A stretch of DNA of 64,000 nucleotides, from assembly GCF_003217155.1 (NCBI RefSeq), contig NZ_QJSU01000005.1:186001-250000 (forward strand). The letters run 5' to 3'. A program made the position numbers and the translations under genes. This document shows, one piece after another, positions 37,481-46,899 of this stretch; within the stretch, counting starts at the first letter, position 1, and each line of letters opens with the position of its first letter. Source of the DNA: Psychrobacter fozii. Its GTDB lineage: Bacteria > Pseudomonadota > Gammaproteobacteria > Pseudomonadales > Moraxellaceae. The notes beneath the pieces are model-generated. The model did no database searches. It worked only from the letters and a program-made list of their open reading frames with translations, and was not told the origin of the DNA.

Positions 37481-38938
37481 TTAATAATAACCAAGCACTT
37501 TCCACCAAATTAAACCAGCACCTATCCAAATGACTAAGTTAACCACGCTCATAATCGCACCAATACTCCACCACTCTTTTAGCGTCACATAGCCAGAGTT
37601 AAAAATTACAGGGGCCGTACCAGTCGCATAATGGGTCAAGGTCATCATGATATTACCCGCTGCAGCTAAGATTAAAGCATATAACATTGGCGGCGCGCCT
37701 AGTGTCAGGCCAACCGCATAAAATGCTGCAAATAGTGCGGTAATATGGGCGGTAGTACTAGCGAAAAAATAGTGTATATATAAATAGACTAAGGTCAGAA
37801 TTGTCACTGCGCCTATCCAACCTACCCCAGTCGTTCCAATAAGAGACTCAATATTGCCCGCGAACCAGCTAATCAAACCAAGCTTGTTCAGATAAGCGGC
37901 CATCATAATCAGTGCACCGAACCAAACAATGGTGTCCCATGCAGACTTCTCTTTTAGAATGTCATCCCACGTCAATACACCAGTCAATATCAATGTCGTC
38001 AAGCCAATAAAGGCGGTTGTGGTGGCATCAACGCTATACTGCTCACCCAAAATTAACGCAGGAATATTAGCCCACAATACCAACATAAGACCAAATACAC
38101 CGAGCATTATCTTTTCGTGGGTGCTGATTTGGCCCATTTCTGTTAGATTATCTTTTGCGAATTTTTTGGCATCAGGTGTTGCTTTGACATCAGGAGGATA
38201 AATCAGGTAAATAACTAATGGCATGACGATCAGACACAGCATACCAGGGATAAACATCGCCACTGCCCATGTCGTCCACGACAGCTGAATATCGCCACCC
38301 GTCGCTTTATTCACCAGCTCTACAACTAAAGGGTTGGGAGCTGTTGCAGTAATAAACATACCAGAGGTAATAGGATTGGCGTGGTAATTCACCATCGCCA
38401 AATAGCGACCAATTTTATTTTGAGTGCCTTCTTCTGGCGTCGAATGAAAACTTTGTGCAATGGATTTCATGATAGGATGAATAATACCACCACCACGTGC
38501 CGTATTAGACGGTGTGATGGGTGCGACCATCAGCTCAGCAGCGGCCAAGGAATAAGCCACGCCAATGGTTTTTTTACCAAAGATAGAGATGAAATAGTAA
38601 GCAATACGGCGACCCAACCCTGTCTTTATCAACCCACGCGATATCATAACTGCAATACCAATGAGCCAAATCAAAGGGCTTGAGTAGCTTGATAACGCAT
38701 CGCTGATGGCTTGCTTTGGACTATCACTTGTGACGCCTGTCAATGCCACTAAAGTCACGGCAATAATAGCAATAGCACCAATAGGTAATGCCTTTCCTAT
38801 GATAGCAACAATGGTCGCGATGAATAGTGCTAGCATATGCCACGCTTCTGGTGTGACACCCGTCGGCACTGGGATGACAAACCAAATTATCAAACCAACT
38901 AAAATAGCGATAGCCGCTTGAACAGGCTTAAATGGCAT
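37481..38938 (-). CDS. DASS-family anion (di/tricarboxylate):sodium symporter or antiporter
   Basis: 485 residues with 12 or more hydrophobic segments. The family signatures are visible: SNTARGGGIIHPIM (SNT substrate-site motif near residue 142), the second site near TATAPNPLVVELV, and YASTTAHITALFAAF-like FFASTTAHITALF. It resembles the CitT/TtdT/plant 2-oxoglutarate-malate carrier branch. Substrate is probably a C4-C6 dicarboxylate but cannot be fixed from sequence. Good ribosome site AAGGATT. No two-component sensor or catabolic enzyme adjoins. Confidence 0.92.
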   Translation of the reverse strand: MPFKPVQAAIAILVGLIIWFVIPVPTGVTPEAWHMLALFIATIVAIIGKALPIGAIAIIAVTLVALTGVTSDSPKQAISDALSSYSSPLIWLIGIAVMISRGLIKTGLGRRIAYYFISIFGKKTIGVAYSLAAAELMVAPITPSNTARGGGIIHPIMKSIAQSFHSTPEEGTQNKIGRYLAMVNYHANPITSGMFITATAPNPLVVELVNKATGGDIQLSWTTWAVAMFIPGMLCLIVMPLVIYLIYPPDVKATPDAKKFAKDNLTEMGQISTHEKIMLGVFGLMLVLWANIPALILGEQYSVDATTTAFIGLTTLILTGVLTWDDILKEKSAWDTIVWFGALIMMAAYLNKLGLISWFAGNIESLIGTTGVGWIGAVTILTLVYLYIHYFFASTTAHITALFAAFYAVGLTLGAPPMLYALILAAAGNIMMTLTHYATGTAPVIFNSGYVTLKEWWSIGAIMSVVNLVIWIGAGLIWWKVLGYY

Positions 38939-39166
38939 AAATAATAATCCTTATAAAATTATTGAACGAACAAATGGATATACCTTTCATTCAATACTCT
39001 TAGTGTGACAGGTATTACCGTCATCACTTAAGTTGTCATCTTAACTATTTTATAAGATTTATAGAATTCTTACGTTATTGTTTACTGTTTTTAACATATC
39101 TATTTAGATTAAAAAACAAGTTAGTGACGACTGTTCTGCTAAATATGGTATTCATGTATAAGCTAT

Positions 39167-39201
39167 AAAAAAACAGCCCGTCTAGTGACGGGCTGTTTTT
39201 C
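39167..39201 (-). terminator. Terminator, originally of the DUF937 gene
   Basis: ACAGCCCGTC TAGT GACGGGCTGT, a perfect 10-bp stem flanked by A7 and T5. On the minus strand it lies about 60 bases beyond the former stop of the DUF937 gene, now separated from it by the IS. The rest of 38939-39261 shows only the upstream region of the DASS gene. Confidence 0.88.
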
Positions 39202-39261
39202 TATTATGCTTTCATTGATATGTCTAATTTTGCAAATAAAAATTTATTTTATAAAAGACTA

Positions 39262-40119
39262 GGCCGTGTTGAACATTCAAAGTTTCAACCAAAGATAAGC
39301 ACAAGCGAGAGCCACCGTATTCTCATAACTTTGCTTGAGCTTATCAAATCTAGTTGCAACCGCCCTGTAGTTTTTTAACTTAGCAAAAGCATTTGCTACT
39401 AAGTGTCTAGCCTTGTACAAGTGCCAGTCCATATGGTTATTGGTGGACTTGTTATTCTGTTTTCGAGGAATATTATTAAAGCAACCTGCTTGTTCAATAT
39501 GGTCTCGCAGCGGATCAGAATCATAGCCCTTATCGGCACATAGCATATCTGTACCACTTAAATTAATCTTATCAACTAAGTCTGGAGCCACCTTTACATC
39601 GTGAGTCGTACCATCTGATAAGATAAAAGTAATAGGGTTGCCGTGAGCATCAACCGCCAAATGAATCTTGGTGGCGCGTCCTGCCACACTTTTACTAATG
39701 GCTTGTTCCACCTCATTGCTACCATTACTGTGCTGATGTGCTTTGATGTGTGTGCCATCGATAAACACCCATTCACAGTCTGAGTCTTTCGTTAATAAAG
39801 CGAACAGCGCAATCAGTTTATTGCTACGAAACCAACGCTGATAAGCCTTGTAGACGGTATTAGGCTTACCAAAGTAAGGTGGCAGATCACGCCAAGGACA
39901 GCCAACACGCATACGATATAATACGCCTTCGACTGTTTGTCTAAGATTCCCTTTGTCATAGATATTAAGTTCTAGTAATATAGGTCTTAGTCTTGTCCAG
40001 TGTTGATCTTTGAGCATTGTACGAGGCATAGCAAACGATGTCTTTTTTGTGTGAGAACTTAAAGATTAACCGTTTGCTATTTTTTTGCCATCGTTTTATT
40101 ACCAATGTTCAACACGCCC
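39262..40119 (-). mobile_element. IS5-family insertion sequence, 858 bp
   Basis: 16-bp terminal inverted repeats with one mismatch: GGCCGTGTTGAACATT on the left and GGGCGTGTTGAACATT on the right (reverse-complemented). TA (or CTA) is present on both sides as target duplication. One transposase gene fills it. The right end abuts the stop codon of the DUF937 gene. Confidence 0.92.
39277..40029 (-). CDS. IS5-family transposase, catalytic Glu replaced by Ala
   Basis: 250 residues, single frame with no frameshift. An N-terminal DUF4096-like part (QHWTRLRPILLE, RMRVGCPWRDLPPYFG) precedes the DDE domain. Asp91 (VFIDGTHIKAH) and Asp166 (CADKGYDSD) are present. The third motif normally reads RHLVENAF...LK..R.IATRFDK; here it is RHLVANAFAKLKNYRAVATR, so the expected Glu is Ala212 (GCA, minus strand, 39396-39394). 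The element may be unable to transpose by itself. Otherwise complete, with no stop or gap. Confidence 0.92.
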   Translation of the reverse strand: MPRTMLKDQHWTRLRPILLELNIYDKGNLRQTVEGVLYRMRVGCPWRDLPPYFGKPNTVYKAYQRWFRSNKLIALFALLTKDSDCEWVFIDGTHIKAHQHSNGSNEVEQAISKSVAGRATKIHLAVDAHGNPITFILSDGTTHDVKVAPDLVDKINLSGTDMLCADKGYDSDPLRDHIEQAGCFNNIPRKQNNKSTNNHMDWHLYKARHLVANAFAKLKNYRAVATRFDKLKQSYENTVALACAYLWLKL

Positions 40120-40832
40120 TATTTGAAATTACCAAGACGGTTAGATAATTGGCTAATGATTTGGTCAATCTCTTCATTGGCTTCATTTTCAGTATCTAAG
40201 TTACCATTTGGTGTTAACTGATTCATCACTTCAGGCAGTAGTTCAGCGAGACCCTGACGTACTTCTGCATCATTGGCACCGGTATGCGCAGCTACTTGTT
40301 GAATTTCATCTTCATCAAACAAGCGATTGATATCATTAGGGTCAAGGTTATCGTTAGTTTCTTGACTACTCATCCAAGATCGCGCTTTGCTTTCATGACC
40401 CATAGCAGTAATTTTCGATAATGCACCACTTAAGCCACCATTACGCTTGATCCAGCTGAGTACCATTGGCATCAATGCAGCTATTAGCATGCTTTTCCCA
40501 CCAAAGCTGCCACTTTGTTTTTGACCGCCACCCAATACACTACCTAAGATATCTCCTAAGCCACCAGCCCCTGAGCTCATACCACCGCTTTGAGTGCTTC
40601 CCGTCAGACCACCCAGAATATCATCCAAACCAAAACCATTATCGGCCTGACGATTATTTTGTGAATTATTAGTACTGGTCTGATTGCTTCCACCTAATAC
40701 ACTGCCCAATATATCACCCAGACCACCAGTACCACGCGAGTTCGCGCTTTGGTCGGTAGGATTACGCTGTGTACTTTCTGGATTCATCGCACTACGGGCA
40801 ACTTGGCTCACTAAATTCCCTAACAAGCTCAT
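40119..40832 (-). CDS. DUF937 (YidB-like) protein
   Basis: 237 residues. Low-complexity Gly/Ser/Asn/Gln-rich first 110 residues with three imperfect repeats of a GLGDILGSVLGG unit, then a hydrophobic patch (MLIAALMPMVLSWIKRNGGL). The last 90 residues (PNDINRLFDEDEIQQVAAHT, GLAELLPEVMNQLTPNGNL) match the DUF937/YidB helical domain. The TAG stop (40121-40119) coincides with the edge of the IS. The same codon would be restored in the empty site, so the protein is not changed. Strong ribosome site AAAGGAG. Function unknown. Confidence 0.85.
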   Translation of the reverse strand: MSLLGNLVSQVARSAMNPESTQRNPTDQSANSRGTGGLGDILGSVLGGSNQTSTNNSQNNRQADNGFGLDDILGGLTGSTQSGGMSSGAGGLGDILGSVLGGGQKQSGSFGGKSMLIAALMPMVLSWIKRNGGLSGALSKITAMGHESKARSWMSSQETNDNLDPNDINRLFDEDEIQQVAAHTGANDAEVRQGLAELLPEVMNQLTPNGNLDTENEANEEIDQIISQLSNRLGNFK

Positions 40833-41091
40833 ACTCTACTCCTTTTTTATCATATTATTTATTTTAAAAGAATCACTATATTGTTTTAATATACTAAAAT
40901 TTAATCAGTATCTGAAGACTGTATAGATCTCTTAAATGACGTACTTTACGCTTACAAAATAACAAATTGCTTTCACTATTGAGAGAGCTGTTTTGTTATA
41001 ACCTGTAGTCATTCATCAACCTTGTAAAAAATCTAAAATTGAAAGAGTTGAAATACCAAAACTGCCATTCAAGGACTGAAATAACAACCAC

Positions 41092-41544
41092 CTACTTGCT
41101 TTTAGCAGAGCTCACATTGGCTAAAATATTCAATTCTCGCCACTGCTCAGCGCTCACTTGATCACAAAATACTGTCATTGATAAAGAACGTTGATAGGGT
41201 TCTACAATATTGAACTCAAAGCTCATAGCCCACCGATAATTATGAACCTTGACCATTTGTGCCTGCCACAGCTCATCACCGCGACTTGTCTTAATCATTA
41301 GCTGCCAACCTCTATCAACACGCTGACTCAGGGGCGGCTGGCTCATATGCAATAGTACAGGCCGTGATAATATCAAATACCCAGTAACCGCTGCTGCCAC
41401 TATTGAGATAATGACATACTGCCATACGTTTAAAGGAGCAAGCCATGCGAGTATAACCATGGCACTCGTCAAACTCATATACAGCAACACGCGCAAATAG
41501 CTAGCAGGCTTAATAGCAGTATCAATACGTAGCGAAGTTGCCAT
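41092..41544 (-). CDS. YgfX (CptA)-like membrane protein
   Basis: 150 residues: two N-terminal TM helices (LYMSLTSAMVILAWLAPLNV, YVIISIVAAAVTGYLIL) and a cytosolic beta-rich tail with a conserved-looking GDELW and a C-terminal EQWRELNIL. Size, topology and position directly after sdhE match the sdhE-ygfX (cptBA) pair of enterobacteria. Overall similarity is weak, so the call leans on context. YgfX of E. coli was first proposed as a toxin acting on the cytoskeleton. Here it could equally be an SdhE partner. Confidence 0.65.
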   Translation of the reverse strand: MATSLRIDTAIKPASYLRVLLYMSLTSAMVILAWLAPLNVWQYVIISIVAAAVTGYLILSRPVLLHMSQPPLSQRVDRGWQLMIKTSRGDELWQAQMVKVHNYRWAMSFEFNIVEPYQRSLSMTVFCDQVSAEQWRELNILANVSSAKSK

Positions 41545-41578
41545 AGTTATATTTTAGTGCCCCAGTAAATATAAAGCA

Positions 41579-41857
41579 TTAAGCCAAATCTTTAGTATGA
41601 CGCCATGTCTTAATTTTATTCACTAGCGCCCATATATCTTCGCTTTCTGGACGGTTTTGGTTGGTAAAATAATCTAATAAATCAGGATCTTCGTGAGTTA
41701 ACATTTCTGCAAATGTATTTTGCTCTTCAGGTGATGCCGTCAGATATAACTCTTTGACATAAAGATCAATATAGAAATCCAATTCTTTGAGTCCACGGCG
41801 GGCTTGATAAATAATACGGCGTTGCTCGTTGGTTGGTTCTGGTTGTGTGGTGGTCAT
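41579..41857 (-). CDS. sdhE: FAD assembly factor SdhE
   Basis: 92 residues. The family core is RRIIYQARRGLKELDFYIDL, containing the RGxxE motif that contacts the SdhA flavoprotein, then a three-helix bundle to DLLDYFTNQNRPESED. It promotes covalent FAD attachment to succinate dehydrogenase. Ribosome site GAAGGTAG is good. The gap to the YgfX-like gene is 34 bases, suggesting one transcript. Confidence 0.92.
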   Translation of the reverse strand: MTTTQPEPTNEQRRIIYQARRGLKELDFYIDLYVKELYLTASPEEQNTFAEMLTHEDPDLLDYFTNQNRPESEDIWALVNKIKTWRHTKDLA

Positions 41858-41990
41858 AAAGCTACCTTCGTTAATTTAAATAGTTTTTAATGGTGTATTT
41901 AGATGTTTCTAAAATCGTTTTTTATTTCTTTAAATAAAGCATAAAATACCTATAGCATTGGACAACAGCGTAAACGAGTATAAAAGCCTA

Positions 41991-42905
41991 TTAGTGACGG
42001 TCATACTCAGACAACTGACTCCATAGCGCTACCGCTTGCTGCATCATCGTCACATTATGCGTGCGAATGATACTTGCCCCTTGTTGTAGCGCAAAAATAC
42101 CTGCTGCCATTCCTGCTGAATCACGCTCTACCGCTTGCATCGTATTCACGGCTTGAACCCCACTTTTGGTCAATACTTCCGCTAAAAACCGCTTACGTGA
42201 AATGCCAAACATCATTGGCAAACCTAGTGACTGTAAGCTGCTCAACTGACTTAATAACGCACAGTGATGCTCATAGTTTTTCGCAAAACCAAAACCTGGG
42301 TCGATAATAATTTTTTCACGTTTGACGCCGATACTGATTACCTCGTCAATACGGGCTCCTAGCTCAGTACTCACATCATCTATTACATTATCATACTGTG
42401 CCAAGTCATTCATCGTCGTCGGCTCACCGCGCATATGCATTAGCATAACAGGTATATCAAGCTTAGCCGCTAGCTCTGCAGCACCAACACGCTTTAGAGC
42501 CCGTACGTCATTCCATATGTCAGCACCAGCTTCAAATGCGGCTTCCATAACTGCTGGATTACTGGTATCGATAGACAGCCAAATATCATTTCCAAAAGAT
42601 TGTCTAATGGCTTGAACAACAGGTACGACGCGATGCATCTCATCACTCGTAACGACAGCATCCGCATTTGGGCGAGTAGACTCTCCGCCAATATCAATAA
42701 TAGTCGCGCCTTCATTGATCATTTTCTGACAATGCTGAATAGCCTTATCCACTGCATTGAACTGCCCACCATCCGAGAATGAATCTGGCGTGACATTAAG
42801 TATACCCATAACATGAGGTATTGATAAATCTAAAGTTTTATCACGACTAGATATATTGTAGTCAGGTAAGGCTTGGAATAATGACATAACCCATTTATCT
42901 CTCAT
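41991..42905 (-). CDS. folP: Dihydropteroate synthase
   Basis: 304 residues (298 if the second Met at 42887 is used; neither start has a strong site). TIM-barrel enzyme joining pABA to the pterin diphosphate in folate synthesis and the target of sulfonamides. Motifs: VMGILNVTPDSFSDGG, GATIIDIGGESTRPNA (loop 2), the DPGFGFAKNYEHH loop and GISRKRFLAEVL (sulfonamide-contact region). Order ftsH then folP, same strand, is as in E. coli. A terminator stands between them. Confidence 0.96.
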   Translation of the reverse strand: MRDKWVMSLFQALPDYNISSRDKTLDLSIPHVMGILNVTPDSFSDGGQFNAVDKAIQHCQKMINEGATIIDIGGESTRPNADAVVTSDEMHRVVPVVQAIRQSFGNDIWLSIDTSNPAVMEAAFEAGADIWNDVRALKRVGAAELAAKLDIPVMLMHMRGEPTTMNDLAQYDNVIDDVSTELGARIDEVISIGVKREKIIIDPGFGFAKNYEHHCALLSQLSSLQSLGLPMMFGISRKRFLAEVLTKSGVQAVNTMQAVERDSAGMAAGIFALQQGASIIRTHNVTMMQQAVALWSQLSEYDRH

Positions 42906-42989
42906 AAGAACAATTTTAATTATTACTGTCTATGCTCATGATACCAGTAAATCTTACTCGGCCCTAAATCCTTCATAAAACAATGACAA

Positions 42990-43020
42990 TAAAAAAGCCC
43001 TTTATATAAAGGGCTTTCTT
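42990..43020 (-). terminator. ftsH terminator
   Basis: AAGCCCTTTATATAAAGGGCTT, a palindromic stem with an A6 run on the left that gives a T-run on the minus strand. It lies 24 bases after the ftsH stop. Confidence 0.87.
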
Positions 43021-43043
43021 ATAGAGAATTTATAAACCAAACG

Positions 43044-44939
43044 CTACATCGCTGGTAATGGTGGCGGTGTTGTGCCCGTTGTTTTGATGTCATTCTTTGA
43101 CAGATTGACTTCGTTATGCTGATAGACTCTCGGTGGACGCGGTGCTTCACCTGCTAGGATATCTTGCAGTTGGTCACGATCGATGGTTTCCCAATTCATG
43201 AGAGCCTCAACCATGGCATGCATTTTGTCTTGATTGGCTTCAATCAATTCACGAGCGATATCGTACTGCTCTTCTAGCATACGGCGTACTTCTTCATCAA
43301 CCTTTTGCTGAGTGGCTTCAGAGATCGTACGACCACCACCGCCGAAATAGCCTTGTGAGTTGTCATCATCTTCGTACACCATAATACCAAGGGCATCAGA
43401 CATACCATACTTCGTCACCATCGCACGTGCCATTTTAGTGGCGCGTTCAAAGTCGTTCGAAGCACCCGTCGACATTTGATTGATAAACACTTCTTCGGCG
43501 ATACGACCACCGAACAAAATAGCAATGTCACTCAACATCTTCGATTTATACATACTGGTCTGATCGTGCTCAGGCAACTGCCAGGTGACACCAAGGGCAA
43601 AACCACGAGGCATAATAGTAACTTTATGCACAGGATCTGTACCCGGTAATAGTTCAGCTACTAACGCATGACCTGCTTCATGATACGCAGTCGCACGGCG
43701 CTCTTCTTCGCGTATCACCATAGATTTACGCTCTGGACCCATATACAACTTGTCTTTAGCATCTTCAAAGTCATTCATATCGACGCTAGTCTTGTTACGA
43801 CGGGCTGCAAATAATGCGGCTTCGTTTACAAGGTTAGCAAGCTGTGCACCACTGAATCCAGGTGTACCGCGAGCAAGAGAACTTGCATCCACACTAATCG
43901 TGTTTGGCAATTTCTTCAAATGAACTTTTAAGATTTGCTCACGGCCTTTGATATCTGGCAAGCCTACTTGTACCTGACGATCAAAACGGCCTGGGCGTAA
44001 TAGAGCCTTATCAAGAACATCAGCACGGTTAGTCGCAGCAATAACGATAACGCCTTCATTACCTTCGAAGCCATCCATCTCAACCAATAGCTGATTCAGT
44101 GTCTGTTCGCGCTCATCATTACCGCCGCCCATACCGGAGCCGCGATGACGACCGACTGCATCAATTTCATCAATAAAGATAATGCATGGTGCACTTTTCT
44201 TTGCTTGTTCGAACATGTCACGTACACGTGATGCACCGACACCGACAAACATCTCAACGAAATCAGAACCTGAGATAGAGAAGAATGGTACTTTAGCTTC
44301 ACCAGCAATGGCTCTTGCTAGTAGCGTCTTACCAGTACCCGGAGGGCCTACCATCAGAATACCACGTGGAATGGTTGCGCCTAACTTCGTGAATTTATCT
44401 GGAGCACGTAAAAACTCAACCACTTCCACGACTTCTTCTTTGGCTTCTTCACAACCAGCCACGTCTTCAAAGTTGACGTTGATTTGATCTTCGGTCAGCA
44501 TCTTAGCTTTTGATTTACCAAAGCTCATAGGGCCGCCGCCTTTTCCGCCTGCGCCGCCTTGCATATTACGCATGAAGAATAAGAACAGACCAATAATCAA
44601 TAGAATTGGGAAGCTGGCGATCAATAATTGCATCAATACGCTTTGGCGCTTTGGTGCAGTTCCTTGAACTTCGACTTGGTTTTCACGTAGCAGTGGCATC
44701 AGCTCGTCATCTGATATAGCAGGTCTAATGGTCTCAAAAGCTGAGCCATTTTTCTTCTCGCCGGTGATCTCTTCGCCGTCAATTTCAACACTGGCTACTT
44801 GGTTTTCTGACACAGCGGTCACAAACTCAGAGTAGTTAAGGCTATCCGGCTCAGATGATTGATCGAAGCCGCTAAACACCAGCACTAAAACGCCGATTAC
44901 CACCAGCCACAATAAGGTATTTTTTACCATGTCGCTCAC
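43044..44939 (-). CDS. ftsH: ATP-dependent zinc metalloprotease FtsH
   Basis: 631 residues. Two TM helices (about 8-24 and 102-123) flank a small periplasmic domain. Then come the AAA+ module with GPPGTGKT (198-205), the second-region [13 protein letters not shown] and the [20 protein letters not shown]. The zinc protease domain has [12 protein letters not shown] near residue 420. It degrades membrane proteins and regulators such as sigma-32 and LpxC. The tail ends in a Pro-rich TTPPPLPAM. The clustering rlmE-ftsH-folP is conserved in gammaproteobacteria. Confidence 0.98.
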   Translation of the reverse strand: MSDMVKNTLLWLVVIGVLVLVFSGFDQSSEPDSLNYSEFVTAVSENQVASVEIDGEEITGEKKNGSAFETIRPAISDDELMPLLRENQVEVQGTAPKRQSVLMQLLIASFPILLIIGLFLFFMRNMQGGAGGKGGGPMSFGKSKAKMLTEDQINVNFEDVAGCEEAKEEVVEVVEFLRAPDKFTKLGATIPRGILMVGPPGTGKTLLARAIAGEAKVPFFSISGSDFVEMFVGVGASRVRDMFEQAKKSAPCIIFIDEIDAVGRHRGSGMGGGNDEREQTLNQLLVEMDGFEGNEGVIVIAATNRADVLDKALLRPGRFDRQVQVGLPDIKGREQILKVHLKKLPNTISVDASSLARGTPGFSGAQLANLVNEAALFAARRNKTSVDMNDFEDAKDKLYMGPERKSMVIREEERRATAYHEAGHALVAELLPGTDPVHKVTIMPRGFALGVTWQLPEHDQTSMYKSKMLSDIAILFGGRIAEEVFINQMSTGASNDFERATKMARAMVTKYGMSDALGIMVYEDDDNSQGYFGGGGRTISEATQQKVDEEVRRMLEEQYDIARELIEANQDKMHAMVEALMNWETIDRDQLQDILAGEAPRPPRVYQHNEVNLSKNDIKTTGTTPPPLPAM

Positions 44940-45325
44940 TAGTTATTCCCATCCCTTACTTATTGGTGTGTCTATTAAACACGTGACGTCTATAAACGTA
45001 TCGCTCATTTTTCATAAACCTATCAATGTCAGAGTTTTCTGATTGGGGCTTATACATGTCAAATGTCTTATAAAACAGGTTTAACAAGTTATAAATATCA
45101 ATGATATATGAAGCTATCGTAGATGAGCTTATCAAGCGCTTATTGTCAGACGACTTTGCCTAAGACAAAGTTAATATACCATGATATGTGGTACTAACCT
45201 GCATAATTCAAGCAGGTATCGCTATTATTCAATCAACGATTGTAACGTTTTTAATATTCTAATAGATATACTTAATGGTGACACAATATCCCGCTTACAA
45301 TGGCAATAACCCATCAAAGTTAAAA
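44940..45325. other. Spacer ftsH / rlmE
   Basis: 386 bases upstream of ftsH. E. coli has rlmE and ftsH almost adjacent; here a long AT-rich gap separates them, so ftsH probably has its own promoter. A CCCCAAT word occurs near 45049-45055 on the minus strand, but no sigma-32 -35 lies at the right distance. Confidence 0.5.
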
Positions 45326-45958
45326 CTATTTAATCGCTATCCAAAACATCTCTTTTGAACGCGGCCTAGAAGCGCCTGGCTTGATACTACGGATTTTACT
45401 AAAATCCTGCTGCATCTGCTTGCGTAATTCTTGTGTTCCTTCACCTTGAAACACTTTCATAATGAGCGCGCCACCTTCTGGTAAGGTTGCCAAAGCAAAA
45501 TCCACGGCCAATTCACATAAGTACATCATACGCGGCTGATCAATCGCGCTATTACCTGCCGTATTGGGCGCCATATCAGACAACACCACATCGACCTGCC
45601 TATCGCCAACTTCTGCCATGATACTATCAAACACTTCTGCTTCACGAAAGTCACCTTGGATAAAGGTAACATCAGGCAAAGTATCCATAGCCAAAATATC
45701 AGAGGCAATCAAGATGCCTTGCTCGCCTACCAATTGACCAGCGACTTGTGACCAACTACCAGGAGCACTACCCAAATCTACGACCGTCATGCCTTTTTTA
45801 ATCAGGCTGGTTTTCTCATTGATTTCTAATAATTTATAGGCAGCACGGGCACGATAGCCATCTTTATGAGCCTTTTGCACATAATGATCGTCAATGTGCT
45901 CTTTCATCCAAGCGCTACTACTCTTTGACAATTTTTTATTTTCGATACGCGTGGCCAA
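45326..45958 (-). CDS. rlmE: 23S rRNA 2'-O-ribose U2552 methyltransferase RlmE (FtsJ)
   Basis: 210 residues starting at TTG 45958 (TTG GCC ACG CGT). The TTG follows GGAG by eight bases and gives the family start MATRIENKKLSKSSSAWMKE, while the first ATG in frame (45988) lacks a site. SAM motif VVDLGSAPGSWSQVA and VLSDMAPN, with the catalytic K-D-K-E set. It methylates U2552 in the A-loop of 23S rRNA during late 50S assembly. Divergent from yhbY, as in E. coli. Confidence 0.95.
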   Translation of the reverse strand: MATRIENKKLSKSSSAWMKEHIDDHYVQKAHKDGYRARAAYKLLEINEKTSLIKKGMTVVDLGSAPGSWSQVAGQLVGEQGILIASDILAMDTLPDVTFIQGDFREAEVFDSIMAEVGDRQVDVVLSDMAPNTAGNSAIDQPRMMYLCELAVDFALATLPEGGALIMKVFQGEGTQELRKQMQQDFSKIRSIKPGASRPRSKEMFWIAIK

Positions 45959-46281
45959 AATACCTGCTCCTATTGCTTTGCAAAACACTAATACATACTG
46001 ATGAAATAGCCACTACATTTATAAAATGCTGTAAAGATGGACTCAATGAGACCATTGATTTGTTCTCTTGTCTTAAACTGAACAAATTCTATTGGTTAAA
46101 ACACTGTTTTATAAGACAGTAGCGTTTATAATGTGGCTAAACATTCAGTTTAACATTTTCATCACGTAAAATCGTGCAAAATCCTGCTGATCTCATGCAA
46201 GTTGACCACAGATTATTTATAATGGTCATCAACTGCTCTCAATAGCATTGTCATTTATTTTTATCAACACTTAGGAATTCT
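45959..46281. other. Divergent spacer rlmE / yhbY
   Basis: 323 AT-rich bases; the two promoters must be here. No hairpin with T-run or repeat-family copy is visible. Confidence 0.5.
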
Positions 46282-46593
46282 ATGGAACTCGATAACGCTA
46301 CAATCAAACGCCTAAGAGGCATTGGTCACGAACTGAAACCGATTGTCATGATTGGCAACAAAGGTATTACTCCAACCATCATTGAAGAAATTAATCGTGC
46401 TCTAACAGATCATGAACTTATTAAAGTAAAACTACCATCAGGCACTAAGCAAGAACGTGATGTCATTGGCGCTGAGCTTGCAACTGCTGCTAAAGCATCT
46501 TTGGTACATTCAATTGGTCGTATGGCACTGTTACTACGCAAAAACCCGAACGCCAACCCAAAACTGTCTAACTTAGCACGTCACGCACAGTAA
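46282..46593 (+). CDS. yhbY: CRM-domain RNA-binding protein YhbY
   Basis: 103 residues. KRLRGIGHELKPIVMIGNKG and the following helix (TPTIIEEINRALTDHELIKV) with KLPSG are the CRS1/YhbY (CRM) fold; the GNKG loop binds RNA. YhbY associates with pre-50S particles. Ribosome site TAGGAAT is adequate. Placement divergent to rlmE is the classical arrangement. Confidence 0.95.
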   Translation: MELDNATIKRLRGIGHELKPIVMIGNKGITPTIIEEINRALTDHELIKVKLPSGTKQERDVIGAELATAAKASLVHSIGRMALLLRKNPNANPKLSNLARHAQ

Positions 46594-46666
46594 TGTGTGA
46601 TGGCACATTTAGTTTAAGAAATATCATACCGTAAAATCTCATATCATAGCCGGACCCTTACGGTAA

Positions 46667-46708
46667 AATATAAAAGCCGCGATGCAACTTGCTCGCGGCT
46701 TTTATATT
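46667..46708. terminator. yhbY terminator
   Basis: AATATAAAAGCCGCGA / TCGCGGCTTTTATATT, a perfect 16-bp stem with a 10-base loop, about 75 bases after the stop. Confidence 0.8.
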
Positions 46709-46772
46709 GTCTACTCTCATCGATTTTCCTGTTTTATAATGCTAAATCACACAATCAATATAGCTTTCTCAT

Positions 46773-46879
46773 TATAGTCAATCCTCTATAAAAAAGTGAC
46801 AGCGTTAACCTCGAGTGAAGTATCAAGTATACCTCTGTACTCAGTTACCGTAACTCTCTTTGAAATTGAATTAACTATA
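46773..46879 (-). repeat. Dispersed 107-108-bp element, copy E (reverse orientation)
   Basis: TATAGTCAATCCTCTATAAA at the left, TTGAATTAACTATA at the right, core TAACCTCGAGTGAAGTATCA. It ends 20 bases before the DOMON-like gene, so it lies in the promoter/leader region of that gene. Confidence 0.85.
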
Positions 46880-46899
46880 TTATTTTTGAGTTTTATAAA

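Noticed and set aside
45000..45070. Sigma-32 promoter for ftsH
   Set aside because: A CCCCAAT word exists, but the only TTTGACA-like -35 is about eight bases away, too close for sigma-32.
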